From contig CM055739.1 in assembly GCA_029465975.1 (NCBI GenBank), forward strand, positions 13,385,289 through 13,449,288: a stretch of DNA of 64,000 bases, written 5' to 3'. A program made the position numbers and the translations under genes. Positions 12,826 to 24,397 of this stretch are shown here, in pieces; position 1 is the stretch's first letter, and every line of letters starts with the position of its first letter. The stretch comes from Dallia pectoralis. Lineage: Eukaryota; Chordata; Actinopteri; Esociformes; Umbridae. Below the pieces are notes generated by a model. The model was not told the origin of the DNA and did no database searches. It saw only the letters and a list, made by a program, of their open reading frames with translations.

Positions 12826-12884
12826 CAGCCGTGTGTCCCTTGGCCATAGATATTGCATGGAGAGAGTTCCAACACGGTGCAGGC

Positions 12885-15800
12885 ATGAGTAAGGTAAGGC
12901 AGACCAAATGATTTATAACTTACTATGAATGACCAAGACCAATATACAGCTGTTGTTGTCATGGTTATTTTACTTGGCACAAATTTGATTTGGAAAGAAA
13001 GACATTGATTTTATTTAGACCGCAATGCAATTTGTTTATTTTGTCTTCTGATGTGTGTTTAGCCAACATAATAATCCTTGCCATTCTTTATATTGCCCCT
13101 GAAAATATTGTATGTTTGAAAGTGGTTTGAAATTGTTGGCAAGGTGTAGTGTCAGTATCCTGAAATTATACAATTGGAGCCGATGTTTGCACAAAGCATA
13201 GGTTTAAATGCAGTAAAAACTCTCTTTCAGTAAAAAACTTTCTCCAATAAAGCCATATATTTCCTATGTATTCCCCCCACAGAAGAAATGCACACAAAAA
13301 CTCTTATTAGTACAATTTGAAATGACTCCACTGTGGAAAAGGTTCTAAATACTTATTTTTTAGTCTATTGAGTAAACGGTTCTAAGGTCCTTCTAATAAA
13401 ACCTGCCTTGGCTGAACAGGCTGTGCAGTAAACAGATTTGGGAAACTGCAATTCATCAAGGATGAATATACGATGCATGTATTCAGTTATTTTTCATTTT
13501 TCTTAGTAAAACAAATTCAATGTAACGTGTATGAGTCAAGCTATATAAATGAAATTGCCGTCTTGCTGGCTATAATTACCCCTTACCTTTTTTGCCTGGG
13601 TGCCATAGATCACTTTCTACGAGGATAAAAACTTCCAGGGTCGTTCCTATGAGTGTGACACGGACTGCCCAGACATGCATCCCCATTTCAGCCGGTGCAA
13701 CTCCATTAAGGTAGATGGAGGCTGCTGGGTTCTGTATGAGCGACCCAACTACTCCGGCTACCAGTATGTTCTGACTCGGGGAGAGTACCCAGAGTACCAG
13801 CGGTGGATGGGCTACAATGACACCATCCGCTCATGCCGTACCTTCTCTTATGTGAGTAACTATTATATTATCATTTAGTTTAGTGCCCCCCTGTTGACCT
13901 GGTGGTTTTATGGTGGCTTGCACAAACCAATATTAAGAGTTCTCATGGTTATAAAAACCTTTTCTGTCACGACTGGCTCACAGGCAGGTAGCACAGGTAG
14001 CAGGTAACGGACACAGGCGCAGAGAATTCTATTAATAATGTCTTTATTTAAAGACGGAGCTTAATCCCGAACACTTCGGGTCTCACAAAACAACAAACAA
14101 TAGACCGTAACGGTCACAGGATCAGAAACTGGTCGAAATACAGAAACGTACCCCATCGGTACGTACAGTCCCAGGAATGACGAATAATGTTCCCACCAAG
14201 CAGACAGAGAAACCCCAGACTTAAATACATGCCTAATTGGCAAACCAGGCACAGGTGAGGACAGAGCACAGCTGCTGTCACTGTCCTTGATTGTCTCTCT
14301 CCTCGCTGACAAAGGGGAAGTGCCAATACGGGCCATAGAGGAAGGTAGAGGTAGGGATAGACCTCTGGTCCTTACAGTTTCCAAACATATTCTCCCAGTT
14401 TTGGTCCTCTTACACCTCAGTTTGCACCCAATGTGCGCAACCTGGGTATTATTTTTGACCAAATTATGCAGTATGACAAACAGATTAGTGCAGTTGTAAA
14501 GGCAAGCTTTTACCAGTTAAGGCTCCTGAGCAAGGTCAAACCATTTCTGTCCAGAGCTGACCTTGAAAAAGCCATTCATGCCTTCATCAGCTCAAGGATA
14601 GACTACTGCAATGCCCATTACATTGGACTTAATAAATCACTCCTCAATAGGCTTCAACTGGTACAAAACTCGGCAGCACGTCTCCTCTGCAACATCTCTA
14701 AGCGTTCTCATATCACCCCCGTCCTCCGCTCGCTCCACTGGCTCCCGGTGCGATTTAGGGTGGAGTATAAGGTCCTGCTGTTTGTGTTCAAGGCCATCAA
14801 TGGTATGGCCCCGGCCTACCTCGCTGAACCAATAACGGTCTACAAACCAGCCAGAACCTGCGCTCCTCTGAACACACCTCTCTGGTGATTCCAAAATCAA
14901 AATATAAAAAGTTTGGAGGTCGGTCATTTGCCGTCCAGGGCCCTAAGCTGTGGAACGCACTTCCACCACACATACAAAGCATCACCGTGTTAAGTGTTTT
15001 TAAATCACAGGTTAAAACACATCTATTTAGACAAGCTTTTAACACGTAGCCTTTGACTCGACTGTTATTTTTATGTACACTTATGTTTTTATATTCTGTT
15101 GTCTTTTATGCTTTTTACTGGAAAGCGACTTGTGCACCTTTTGGCTGTTGTAAGGCGCTCTACAAATAAAATTTGATTGATTGATTGATATTCTCTGCTT
15201 TTCTCCAGAATCAATCTGTTTCTTGGTCAGTAGTTTCACATGTTATTTATCACATTGATTGGAAGATAATTAGATCACATAATAGTCACCAGTAAAAAGT
15301 CTGAATATACTTTCCAAATTCTAGTTAACGGCTAAGTCTGTCCATACTTTTCACTGGTACTGTACATATAAAATAAAACGTTACTCGATAGGTGTTTACA
15401 ACGGGAGTTATTCTAAAATATACTCATTGACATTGTCGTCATTTTATAGACAATAGCCATTTGTGTTGTGTATGTTATGTTGCCTAGCAACAGACCGAAG
15501 CCATCCACATCCAATCAAAACAAAACCTTTTCAGCTGAACATCTTATCCATATGATTTTGGTTTCCTCGAATATCGAGTCCAAAAATGTTCTGGGCATTT
15601 TTTCCTACGCTACCTTTGTGGATGTCCAGACCCAGATTTTGACCAATCCAAGTGGCCATTGTTAGTCGAACTTACCTACCATCCACTGAAACATTTTTAT
15701 AATAACTTATAATGGGCATCTCCGATGTCCTGAATGAACGTTATTCAATTGCGGATGCTTCTTCTTTACGTCTCTGTCCAAGCAGGCCAACGGCGGTCCC

Positions 15801-16061
15801 TACTGTATGAGAATCTACGAGAGGCCAGAGTTCCAGGGACAGATGATGGAGTTCAACGAGGACTGTGACTCTGTCCAGGAACGCTTTCGCAGCCGCGACA
15901 TTTACTCCGCGAACGTCATGGAGGGCTACTGGACCCTCTACGAGCACCCCAACTACAGGGGGCGCCAGTACTTTATGAGGCCCGGCGAGTACAGGAAGTT
16001 CAGCGAATGGGGCGCCACCTGTGCCACCACGGGCTCCTTCCGTAGGATCACCGACTTTTAG
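12885..16061 (+). CDS. Gamma-crystallin 1 (four-Trp type)
   Basis: Lens structural protein with two Greek-key domains. Three exons: 12885-12893 (MSK), 13609-13851 (81 codons) and 15786-16061 (stop TAG); all joins are GT/AG and phase 0, giving 175 residues, the usual gamma length. Domain 1 opens ITFYEDKNFQGRSYECDTDC and domain 2 MRIYERPEFQGQMMEF. Four core tryptophans are kept (GCWVLYERP, QRWMGYND, GYWTLYEHP, SEWGAT), unlike the Met-rich genes nearby. The protein resembles gamma-S or Trp-containing gamma-M/MX types of fish; I cannot fix the orthologue. AATAAA is at 16091-16096. Intron 2 (13852-15785) contains a solo LTR and an L2-like LINE end. Confidence 0.93.
13965..14376 (-). mobile_element. 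Solo LTR in intron 2 of crystallin gene 1
   Basis: The 412-bp block begins TGTCACGACTGG and ends TCCTTACA. Flanks are TTTTC (13960-13964) and GTTTC (14377-14381), a 4-of-5 match that could be an aged target duplication. On the minus strand it would begin TGTAAGGACC, end CCAGTCGTGACA and carry AATAAA (14043-14048), suggesting minus orientation. Shared TGTCACG termini tie it loosely to the LTRs at 12.1 and 62 kb. Confidence 0.6.
14383..15190 (+). mobile_element. L2-like LINE 3' fragment with broken reverse transcriptase end
   Basis: An open frame at 14433-14888 encodes the C-terminal part of a LINE reverse transcriptase (FISSRIDYCNAHY, LQLVQNSAARLL, LHWLPVRFRVEYKVLLFVFK). The homologous reading continues after about 14865 in another frame (FAVQGPKLWNALPPHI) up to a stop near 15048, so one frameshift has broken it. 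The end is a GCGCTCTACAAATAAAATTTGATTGATTGA type tail (15150-15190), typical of L2-clade LINEs of fish. It is a 5'-truncated copy inside intron 2 of crystallin gene 1. Confidence 0.85.
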
Positions 16062-16099
16062 GCCCAAAATCTTCTCTAATCTGACCAGTTAATAAAACG

Positions 16100-16968
16100 A
16101 TCGTTTAAATGAACCTTGTGTGTGATGTTTCATTTCCACTGTTTTGAATTCACTGATTCACTGTTAGGATTTCTTTTGATGTCTTTTTGTATACCATTTA
16201 ATTGAGTAAGAGGGATATTTATAAATTCTACACCACAAATAGACCGATTTAAAAGGGCAATAAATGAAATGAACTGAATGGACTTACAGTACATTTTAGA
16301 GTACTGGTGTAACAATGTACGAATGAGCCAATACACAAGCAGACCACAGTCGGGATCAAATAATGTTTTCAGTTCAAGGCATTTTTGACAGCGGGGTTAA
16401 TAGAGTGACAAGTGAACCATGACTTGTTGGCAGAGTTCCCACCCAGAAACAGGTCACAAACAAAGTCCATACGGGTCAATGAGGACGAGAACAGAGATCC
16501 GGAAGTTCTTTTCGTACCTGGCTGAACGTAACCCCTCACACCACCCTGTATACACTTTATTGTTTTTCTGGCCCCCTTGTAATTCTAGAGTATGACACAT
16601 ATTGATTAAATTATATAGAAAGACCTATTATTGTCAACAAGAAAATAATAAGTATCATTAATATATGTTTGCGTTGTTATCTTGGGATTTCTGTTGATGA
16701 GGTACTAGATAATTAATAAGTACCACCAAAATTTGGTTAAACTGGTGATAGAACATACATTCTGCAGTTCACCTAACTGTTGCATGTTAATTCATGGTGA
16801 ATAATAGGCTGACTATTTTCTATATGTGTGTCAGCTCCCTCCGAAGCTACTCTACCGCCACCTGCAGGCTGCAGGCAGGCTTTGACGGTCGTCCTCAGCG
16901 GTCTTCCAGCAGCCCCGTTCCTCCACCTCCGTCTTTTCTCGTCATTCACTCATTTCTAAGAGTATATA
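16100..16968. other. Spacer between crystallin gene 1 and BEL/Pao element
   Basis: No coding frame or recognised repeat is visible. It is the 3' flank of gene 1 up to the first base of the retrotransposon LTR. Confidence 0.5.
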
Positions 16969-17079
16969 TGTAACTGCTATCCAAAGGTGGGTTTGTGTTT
17001 ATGTCCACTAGGTGGCGGTGTCTACTTTGTTTGGTAATTTTATTCCCATGGTGCTTTTCTTTTCAATCGATCCACCATG
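16969..17079 (+). repeat. BEL/Pao 5' LTR, portion shared with 3' LTR
   Basis: These 111 bases match 24638-24748 with no difference that I can see. The 5' LTR continues beyond 17079, but its end cannot be set because the 3' copy is truncated at the equivalent point. Confidence 0.85.
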
Positions 17080-17977
17080 GGTTTTTTTGTTTGGTCTGGT
17101 AAAAACAAGGCACACGTTTTTGTAAGAGTTAAATGTGCATCGATCTACAATTAGAGACATCATTAAGAAGACGAAAATACAAATCCCACTCTTAGTAAAA
17201 AGCAGGCAAAAGTGGTATGTACATATATTTTCTGTTTATGTATGATTTTAATGTCATTTCACGCATTGAGTAATTTCTGTTTGTTTTGCCTGTATATTTC
17301 ATTTTAGTTCTACGTTGGTTAATGAATCGCATGAAGATGTGTATGCCTACAAGTCATTAAACATCAGTAAAGGAACCTCAGCCTTCGAGTTTTCACTAAG
17401 AGCGGCACAGTAGAACACTTCATTGCGTCGGTGAAGGACACGAGGATCGGAAGATAAAGCTGCAAGTCCGCAATCAAGATTAGACACATGTTCGCTAAGT
17501 AAGGTACCACATTGAGAAGATAGCATTGGAATTGTTAAAGTAGTCGGTAAGCTAGAGAAGGCAGAGCAAGCAAGCAATTGTTGGTGTCTTGTAATTGGCA
17601 AAGACAGATTACTCAAACTGTTGCTCAATTGTAATTTTTATCGTGTTTATTCTGAAAGGCAATTGTGGACATGTTACATTTGTTGGACGGTTTATTGAGC
17701 CACTGCAACTAGTAAATTGATAACAGAATGTGGATTGAGTATTGTTCAATAGACTGACATTGTAACCTTTGAGTCTTTAAAAATGTTTTCTTTGCACATT
17801 TCACAAGCGTAAGGATGTAGTCATTTATACTGCAAGGTTGTTTCTGCTGTTAGGCAGTTTTGTAATTATTATAATTTAAATTGTTGTGCTATTACGGGTT
17901 CAGCTAAAGTAATTATTCAAGCTACAACGGCAATTTAATTCTTAAATTATTGCTTACATAGTACAACACAGATTACC

Positions 17978-19086
17978 ATGTCGAATACAAATGAAAATAC
18001 AGTTCGGCCCATTAAAGAGGTTAGGCCTGAAGAGCATACTATACAAGATGCAGGCAGCGCTATGCAGTTAATATCACTACAGCAAGATGATCAAGACGAT
18101 CATGTTGAAGGGTCTGCTCAATTACAACAGCCAGATAATACGCAGTTCCCCGACATTAGAAGAAGCCAACGTACACGTACACTCACGGAGAGAGGTAAAG
18201 CACAGCAAGATGCTAAATTAAATAACCTAACAAGGGATTTTGAACGAGCGTATAGAAGGTGGAAGTTTCATGTGAATAGTTTGAAAAGACCCATTAGGAA
18301 TAATGAGGATGCAGAGTTGATTAATGAGGTCGTGAGCAACATTAATGCCATTCAATCAGAGGTTTGACCACATTTTTGAAGAAATAAGACTCATCACCGG
18401 TCCTGAACCTGAAACCCGGAGAAGAAATGACACATTCTACGCATTCACTAAAATTGCAAATGAAAAGGCCCAATGCTTCCTCATGAATGAGCCTGAAGAT
18501 ATACCCTGGCCGGATTCAGAATCAGTGTTTGAAACCACCATGTCCAGCATGCTCTCCTTTAACACTCATAAGTCACAGCCTCGTTCCAAAATATCCAGAC
18601 AATCCTCTGAGTCATTGCATCAAAAACTACAGGCAGCAGCTGAGGTGGCGGCCACACAAGAGGTCATTGAAGACACAACATCATTATGAAGAGGAGATCA
18701 GAAGACTTAAGGCGGAGGAAAACATGTTAATAGCTGAGAGAGAAGTTCAAGAAATGGAAATGGAAGTAGAGAAAGCAAGAAAAAGAGCTCAGTTTACGTC
18801 AGAAAGCACCATTAGGAGAATGAAGCTGGAGGAGAAGAAGAAAGAAGTGGAACATCTTGAGGAACTAAAACGGCACAATGCAGCACAAGCAAGGCTACAA
18901 GTTTACGCCGAAAGTATCCAAGATGATGAAGAAGAAAAGCATTCTGTTTATCCTCAGCAAAGGCATGAGGGTTATGTTTCTCATCCAAGTTCTCCTATTT
19001 CTCCTTCTCAGCCAATCATACCCACTCAAATCGCACCTCCTGTAGAACAACCGCTTCGCTCTCCTCAACAAGTTCCATTCACCTAA
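17978..19086 (+). pseudogene. BEL/Pao gag-like N-terminal region, frame-broken
   Basis: Three overlapping open stretches in three different frames (17978-18367, 18345-18689, 18487-19086) together look like one ancestral reading. The last has a charged coiled coil (IRRLKAEENMLIAEREVQEM) and a Pro/Ser-rich tail. At least two frameshifts separate the parts. The role would have been structural (capsid-like). Confidence 0.7.
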
Positions 19087-19144
19087 TGTAGCTGTACCTC
19101 AATCAGCTATACATACTACGTCCCATGGAGCTTCTAACGACCTA

Positions 19145-20115
19145 GTGAAAGCACTCGCTGAAGCCATTTCGGCCAATCGGGTTCCAATTCCAGAGCCTGC
19201 TCCCTTCTCTGGAGACCCTCTAAAGTATAATGACTGGAAGCTGTCGTTCCAGACATTAATAGATCGCAAAAACTTGGCGATTCAAGAGAAGCTCTACTTT
19301 CTACGCAAATATGTAGATGGCCCAGCCAAGAGAGCCATTGAAGGTCACTTCCTAGCGGGCACCGAAAGTGCTTACCTTGCTGCGTGGAACACACTGGAGG
19401 ACAGATTTGGAAATCCCTTTCTAGTCGGCAAGTCATATCGAGACAAAATACAAACATGGCGCAAGATCTCTAACAAGGACAATAAGGACTTACGGGATTT
19501 CGGGGATTTTCTGAGCAGTGTCGAATCAGCCGTGCCTTATGTTCAAGGGCTACAGACTCTAAATGACTGCGTTGAAAATCAACGGATAGCAGCCAAATTA
19601 CCAGAATGGTTGAGTGCACGTTGGAACAGAACCGTTACGAGGTTTCAAGATGAATGTAAAAGATTCCCTGACTTCCGATACTTTCTCGAATTTCTTAACA
19701 CGGAAGTCAGAATTGCATGCAACCCCATTATCTCACTGCAAGCAATAAAGACAGTAGAACAAGAAAATTATAAACCAACCAGTCATGAAAACTTCAAGTT
19801 CCCACAGAAACGCAGTACCAGTGCCAAGACATTCACCACTGCATCTTTTGTAGGAAACATGGGCACACCCTCCATAAGTGTCACAAGATAATGGGAAGGC
19901 CAGTTGATGAAAGAGTAAAGTTTGTACAGTCAGAGAAGTTGTGTTTTGGCTGCCTTAAAATTGGTCATAGCTCCAAAAATTGCACTTCTAGAAGTGTGTG
20001 TGACAAATGTGAAGGACGACACCCAACCTGCCTACATCAAGATCGTGAGAAACTCCAAGAGCAAAGACTTAAACTCATTTCTGAGCAGTCAACTGTAAAA
20101 CGAGGACATGTGTAA
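19145..20115 (+). pseudogene. BEL/Pao DUF1759-type and zinc-knuckle region, broken
   Basis: 19145-19891 encodes a gag domain of the DUF1759 kind (FSGDPLKYNDWKLSFQTLID, KIQTWRKISNKDNKDLRDFG). A frameshift near 19830 moves the following zinc knuckles into the frame of 19891-20115; two CX2CX4HX4C boxes are visible (CIFCRKHGHTLHKC at about 19838-19880 and CFGCLKIGHSSKNC). A TAA at 20113-20115 then stops the frame before the protease. Confidence 0.8.
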
Positions 20116-20256
20116 AGACCGGCTGAGGCAAAGCAGACTCTAGACTCCAAGCAAATAAATTCCAATAGAGTTGTTCAGGAAAGAAGCAACACCCACACCT
20201 CATCAGTCGTCCCAGTATATGTCTCAACAGTAGCCGAACCAAGGAAGGAGATTCTC

Positions 20257-21456
20257 GTGTACGCTCTGCTCGACACTCAGAGCGACACTACTTTCATCCT
20301 AAACGACATAGCTGAAACGCTTAATGCTAAGAAAGAACCAGTTACACTCAAGATCTCGACAATAACCTCTAAGACAAAGGCTGTTCCCAGTTGCAAATTA
20401 AAGGGGCTACAAGTAAGAGGCATCACATCTGAAATTAAAATCAAACTCCCAACAACATATACTAAAGACTACATACCCGCTAATAGATCACATATTCCCA
20501 CATGTAAGACCGCAAAAAGCTGGCCCCATCTGGAACAACTGGCAGAGGAAATGCCTCCTGAGCTCGACTGCGAAGTAGGGCTGTTAATTGGCTATAACTG
20601 TCCGCAAGCCTTACTACCCAGAGAGGTTATCAGTGGGAGCGAAGACCAGCCATTTGCTCCGAGGTCTGTGTTGGGTTGGAGCATTATTGGGTACAACAGC
20701 TCCGTCAGTGACTACGAAGATGAAGTGGGTGTGAGTCACAGGATTGTCACAAAGCAAGTCCTACCAGCTGTAGCACAGCCTCACAGGCTGAAGTCTGAAG
20801 TATACTTTGCGTGTAGGAACAAAGTCAAGGAAATTCTCAGTCCAGTCGAGATACTGAAAGTCTTTGAGTCAGATTTTATTGAAAGGACGGGTGAAGAAGC
20901 CCCAATGTCACAAAAATACCTGCAGTTTTTGGCAAGTTTAAACGAAGGCATCAAGCAAAAGCCAGACGGGCACTATGAGATGCCATTGCCTTTTAAGAAT
21001 AAGAGACCGCACTGGCCAAATAACAAGGCTTGTGCAGAGCATCGACTCAAATGCTTAGAGAAACATCTGAAAAAGGATGAGTGTTACTACAAGGACTACA
21101 TGACCTTTATGAAAGACACCATAGCAAGAGGCGAGGCTGAAAAGGTTCCAGAGATGGAAATAAGCAAGCAACCAACGTGGTATATCCCTCACCATGGGGT
21201 TTATCACCCTCAAAAGCCGGGCAAGATTCGGGTTGTATTTGATTGCTCTGCACGCTTTCAAAATACTTCCCTCAATGAACACCTACTGACAGGACCCGAC
21301 CTCACAAATACTCTCGTAGGAGTCTTGTGTCGCTTTCGAAAAGGACAAGTAGCCATCATGTGCGATGTGGAGCGCATGTTTCATCAGTTTCATGTTGCTC
21401 CAAAGGATCAAGACTACCTCAGGTTCCTCTGGTGGGAAGAAGTTCATACAACATAA
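20257..21456 (+). pseudogene. BEL/Pao protease and start of reverse transcriptase
   Basis: The aspartic protease motif appears as LLDTQSDTTF, with Gln where retropepsins have Gly or Ser, which would probably harm activity. The reverse transcriptase fingers follow (IRVVFDCSARF, AIMCDVERMFHQF). The frame dies at 21456, just after FLWWE. The region is continuous with the preceding zinc-knuckle frame apart from the stop at 20113. Confidence 0.85.
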
Positions 21457-23896
21457 TTTCTATGTAGATGATGGCTTGGCGAGCGTCGACACCGAAGCAG
21501 AGGCTATTACGCTTGTGAAGGAAGCTAGGGATCTCTGCTATACCGGGGAACTCCGCTTGCACAAATTTATAAGCAACAGCAAGAAGGTGATTGACACAAT
21601 CCCTACGGAAGAATGTGCAGTTGGTGCAAATGACTTTGATTTGGCTTTAGGAGAACCAAAAATGGAAAAGGTGCTAGGAGTTCAATGGTGCATAGCGTCA
21701 GATGAGTTCCAATTCAGAATATTGGTAAAGGAGAATCCTCTCACCAGAAGAGGAGTGCTGTCCACAGTGGCTTCCATTTTTGATCCTCTTGGATTCATCG
21801 CACCCTTTATTCTGGTTGGGAAAAGGATCTTACAAAGGATGTGTCAAGACAAAGTAAGCTGGGACGATCCACTTCCTGATGACCTCATGCCATACTGGGA
21901 AGCTTGGCTTCGGGACCTACCCAACCTGTCTGCGGTAAAGATTCCACGTTGTTATGTTTCTGCAACACACAAAGATGTTCAGCTGTATGAGTTACACCAT
22001 TTTGCTGATGCTAGTACGTCTGGATATGGAGTGTGTTCATACCTTCGAACTGTTAACAAGTCTGGAGAAGTTCGTTGCTCGTTCGTGATGGGCAAGGCAA
22101 GAGTCTCCCCAACAAGGATGACAACAATCCCAAGATTGGAGCTCTCTGCTACAGTTGTGGCCACAAGAATTGGAGATCTGCTTAAGAGAGAACTAGACAT
22201 AAGGGATGTCCGAAACTACTACTGGACCGACTCCAAGGTTGTTCTTGGTTACATTAACAACGATGCAAGACGCTTCCACGTGTTTGTGGCAAATCGGGTG
22301 CAGCAGATCAGGTCAAGCACCAAGCCTAGTCAGTGGAAATATGTTGCCTCTGAACATAACCCGGCGGACCATGCTTCCCGTGGGCTCACGGCAAAGGAAC
22401 TTGAAGAGTCAAACTGGTTTACAGGACCAAGTTTCCTATGGCACACAGAACTCCCTAAAGCGGAAGGGATCAGCGTGGGAGAGACGGTTGATGAAGACCC
22501 GGAGGTAAGAAGAGCGCATGTTCTCGCAACCAAGGCAGGGGAAAGAAGATCGATGTCAGATCGTCTGCAAAGGTTCTCAAATTGGAAAACTGTTGTGAAG
22601 GCCATAGCAAGACTTAAGCGTTGTGCAAGGGATGCAAAGGGTTCAAAGGAAAGATCTAATGAAGTTACATCGCTTGAAGAAAGAAATGATGCTGAGCAAT
22701 TCATAATTTACAAAGTTCAAAGGGAGGTTTATGGTGAAGAAATCAAATCTCTACAGCAAGGGAAAGAAGTTAATTCAAACCTGTTCACCAAGTTGTGTAA
22801 ATTAAGTCCATTTGTCGATGAGCATGATATCCTAAGGGTAGGAGGAAGATTAGCATGGGCGGCACTCCATCCCCATGTCAAACACCCAGCCATCCTTCCA
22901 AAGGGGCATCATGTATCGCGTCTAATCATAAAACACTTCCATGAAAGAGTTCAACATCAAGGTCGTGGCATGACCATGAACGAAATACGGTCTAATGGCA
23001 TTTGGATCTTGGGATGCAGTAGTGAAGTGTCTTCCCTCATCTACAAATGCGTTAAGTGTAGGAAGTTAAGAAAATGCAACCAAGAGCAAAGAATGGGCGA
23101 CCTACCACCAGAAAGGATGGAAACTACTGCTCCATTCACCTACAGTGGTATGGATTGCTTTGGACCGTTTTATGTTAAAGACGGTAGAAAGGAGCTGAAG
23201 AGATACGGACTCCTGTTTACTTGCATGTGTTCAAGAGCTGTTCACCTTGAGGTGCTTGATGACCTTAGCACGGATGCCTTCATTAACGCACTGCGTTGCT
23301 TTATTTCAATACGTGGCAATGTCAGTCAACTCCACTGTGACCAAGGTACCATCTTTGTTGGTGCGAAGAATGAATTGAGGGATTTATTAAAGGGAAAAGG
23401 ACAGGTACGTTTGAAAGAGATGGGCTGCAGCTTTGTCTTGAACTCTCCTGCTTCCAGTCACATGGGTGGTGTCTGGGAGAGGCAGATTCGTACTGCAAGG
23501 AGTGTTTTATCCGCCATCCTAGACCAGTCTGCCAGGAGGTTGGACAGTTCATCGTTAAGAACGTTCATGTACGAAACGATGGCGATTGTTAACAGCCGAC
23601 CATTAACCTCAGAATTTCTCAATGATCCAACAGGGCCAGAACCTTTAACGCCAAATCATATACTCACGATGAAGTCGACTATCGTTGTCCCACAGCCCGG
23701 AGAGTTCATAAGGGAAGATCTTTACCTCCGTAAGAGATGGAAAAGAGTTCAGTTTTTGGTGAATGAGTTTTGGACCAGGTGGAGGAGGGAATTTCTGTTG
23801 AATTTGCAGCAAAGAAGCAAGTGGAATAAGCACAGACGGAACACAAAGATTAACGACATTGTTCTGCTCCAGGAAGACAATGTCCCAAGAAGCTAG
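21450..23896 (+). pseudogene. BEL/Pao RT palm, RNase H and integrase region
   Basis: The frame picks up at the polymerase active-site box (FYVDDGLASV). Compared with the family layout a segment of the palm between FLWWE and this box is missing, so a deletion plus frameshift joins the two parts. RNase H follows (HHFADASTSGYG, YYWTDSKVVLGYI). The integrase zinc-binding region (about 22920-23080) and a DDE core follow: Asp in GMDCFGPF, Asp in HCDQGT, Glu in GVWERQIR. The C-terminal part is shifted out of frame near 23890 and interrupted by a SINE. Confidence 0.9.
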
Positions 23897-23944
23897 CCAA
23901 AGTGGTAGATGTCTTCCCAGGAGCTGACGGCAGGGTTAGGAAAC

Positions 23945-24210
23945 AGTAGTTCGGGGAGGCAGTGGTTCAGTGGGTTGAGTCGGTTGTCTATCAATCGGTA
24001 GGTTGGTGGTTCGATCCCCGGTTCCTCTTGGGAAATTGTCGAGGTGTCCATGAGCAAGACACCTAACCCCAGCTGCTGCTGGCGAGCCTGCAGTCGCCTT
24101 GCATGGTAGATGCGGTCGCCAGTGTATGAATGAGTGGGTGAATGTGACGCAGGATCTGTAAAGCGCTTTGGATAAAAGCGCTATATAAAAGTGCAGCATT
24201 TATTTACCAT
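23945..24210 (+). mobile_element. tRNA-derived SINE inserted in BEL/Pao element
   Basis: The 5' part has a pol III B-box-like GGTTCGATCCC (24008-24018) and a tRNA-like head. The 3' part ends with GGATAAAAGCGCTATATAAA, a tail shared by several fish SINEs. The direct repeat TTAGGAAAC at 23936-23944 and 24211-24219 flanks it exactly. Removing it in thought restores a continuous retrotransposon reading there, so the SINE arrived after the BEL/Pao element. Confidence 0.88.
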
Positions 24211-24397
24211 TTAGGAAACTAAAACTTCTCGTTAGTGACACAACTTTAGATAGTAAAGGAATATATAGACAGACCCATACACAAAACTGTGTTATTGCTC
24301 GAAGCTGATTATGCTTGAATCGTTGCTCTGGCTGAACGTTATTATTGCTTAGCCTCTAAATGTTTGATCTCATGTTTATTTTGGCTCACAAAGCACG

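Noticed and set aside
23945..24020. A functional tRNA gene
   Set aside because: Has a B-box-like segment but no cloverleaf that I can fold, and is flanked by target duplications with a SINE tail.
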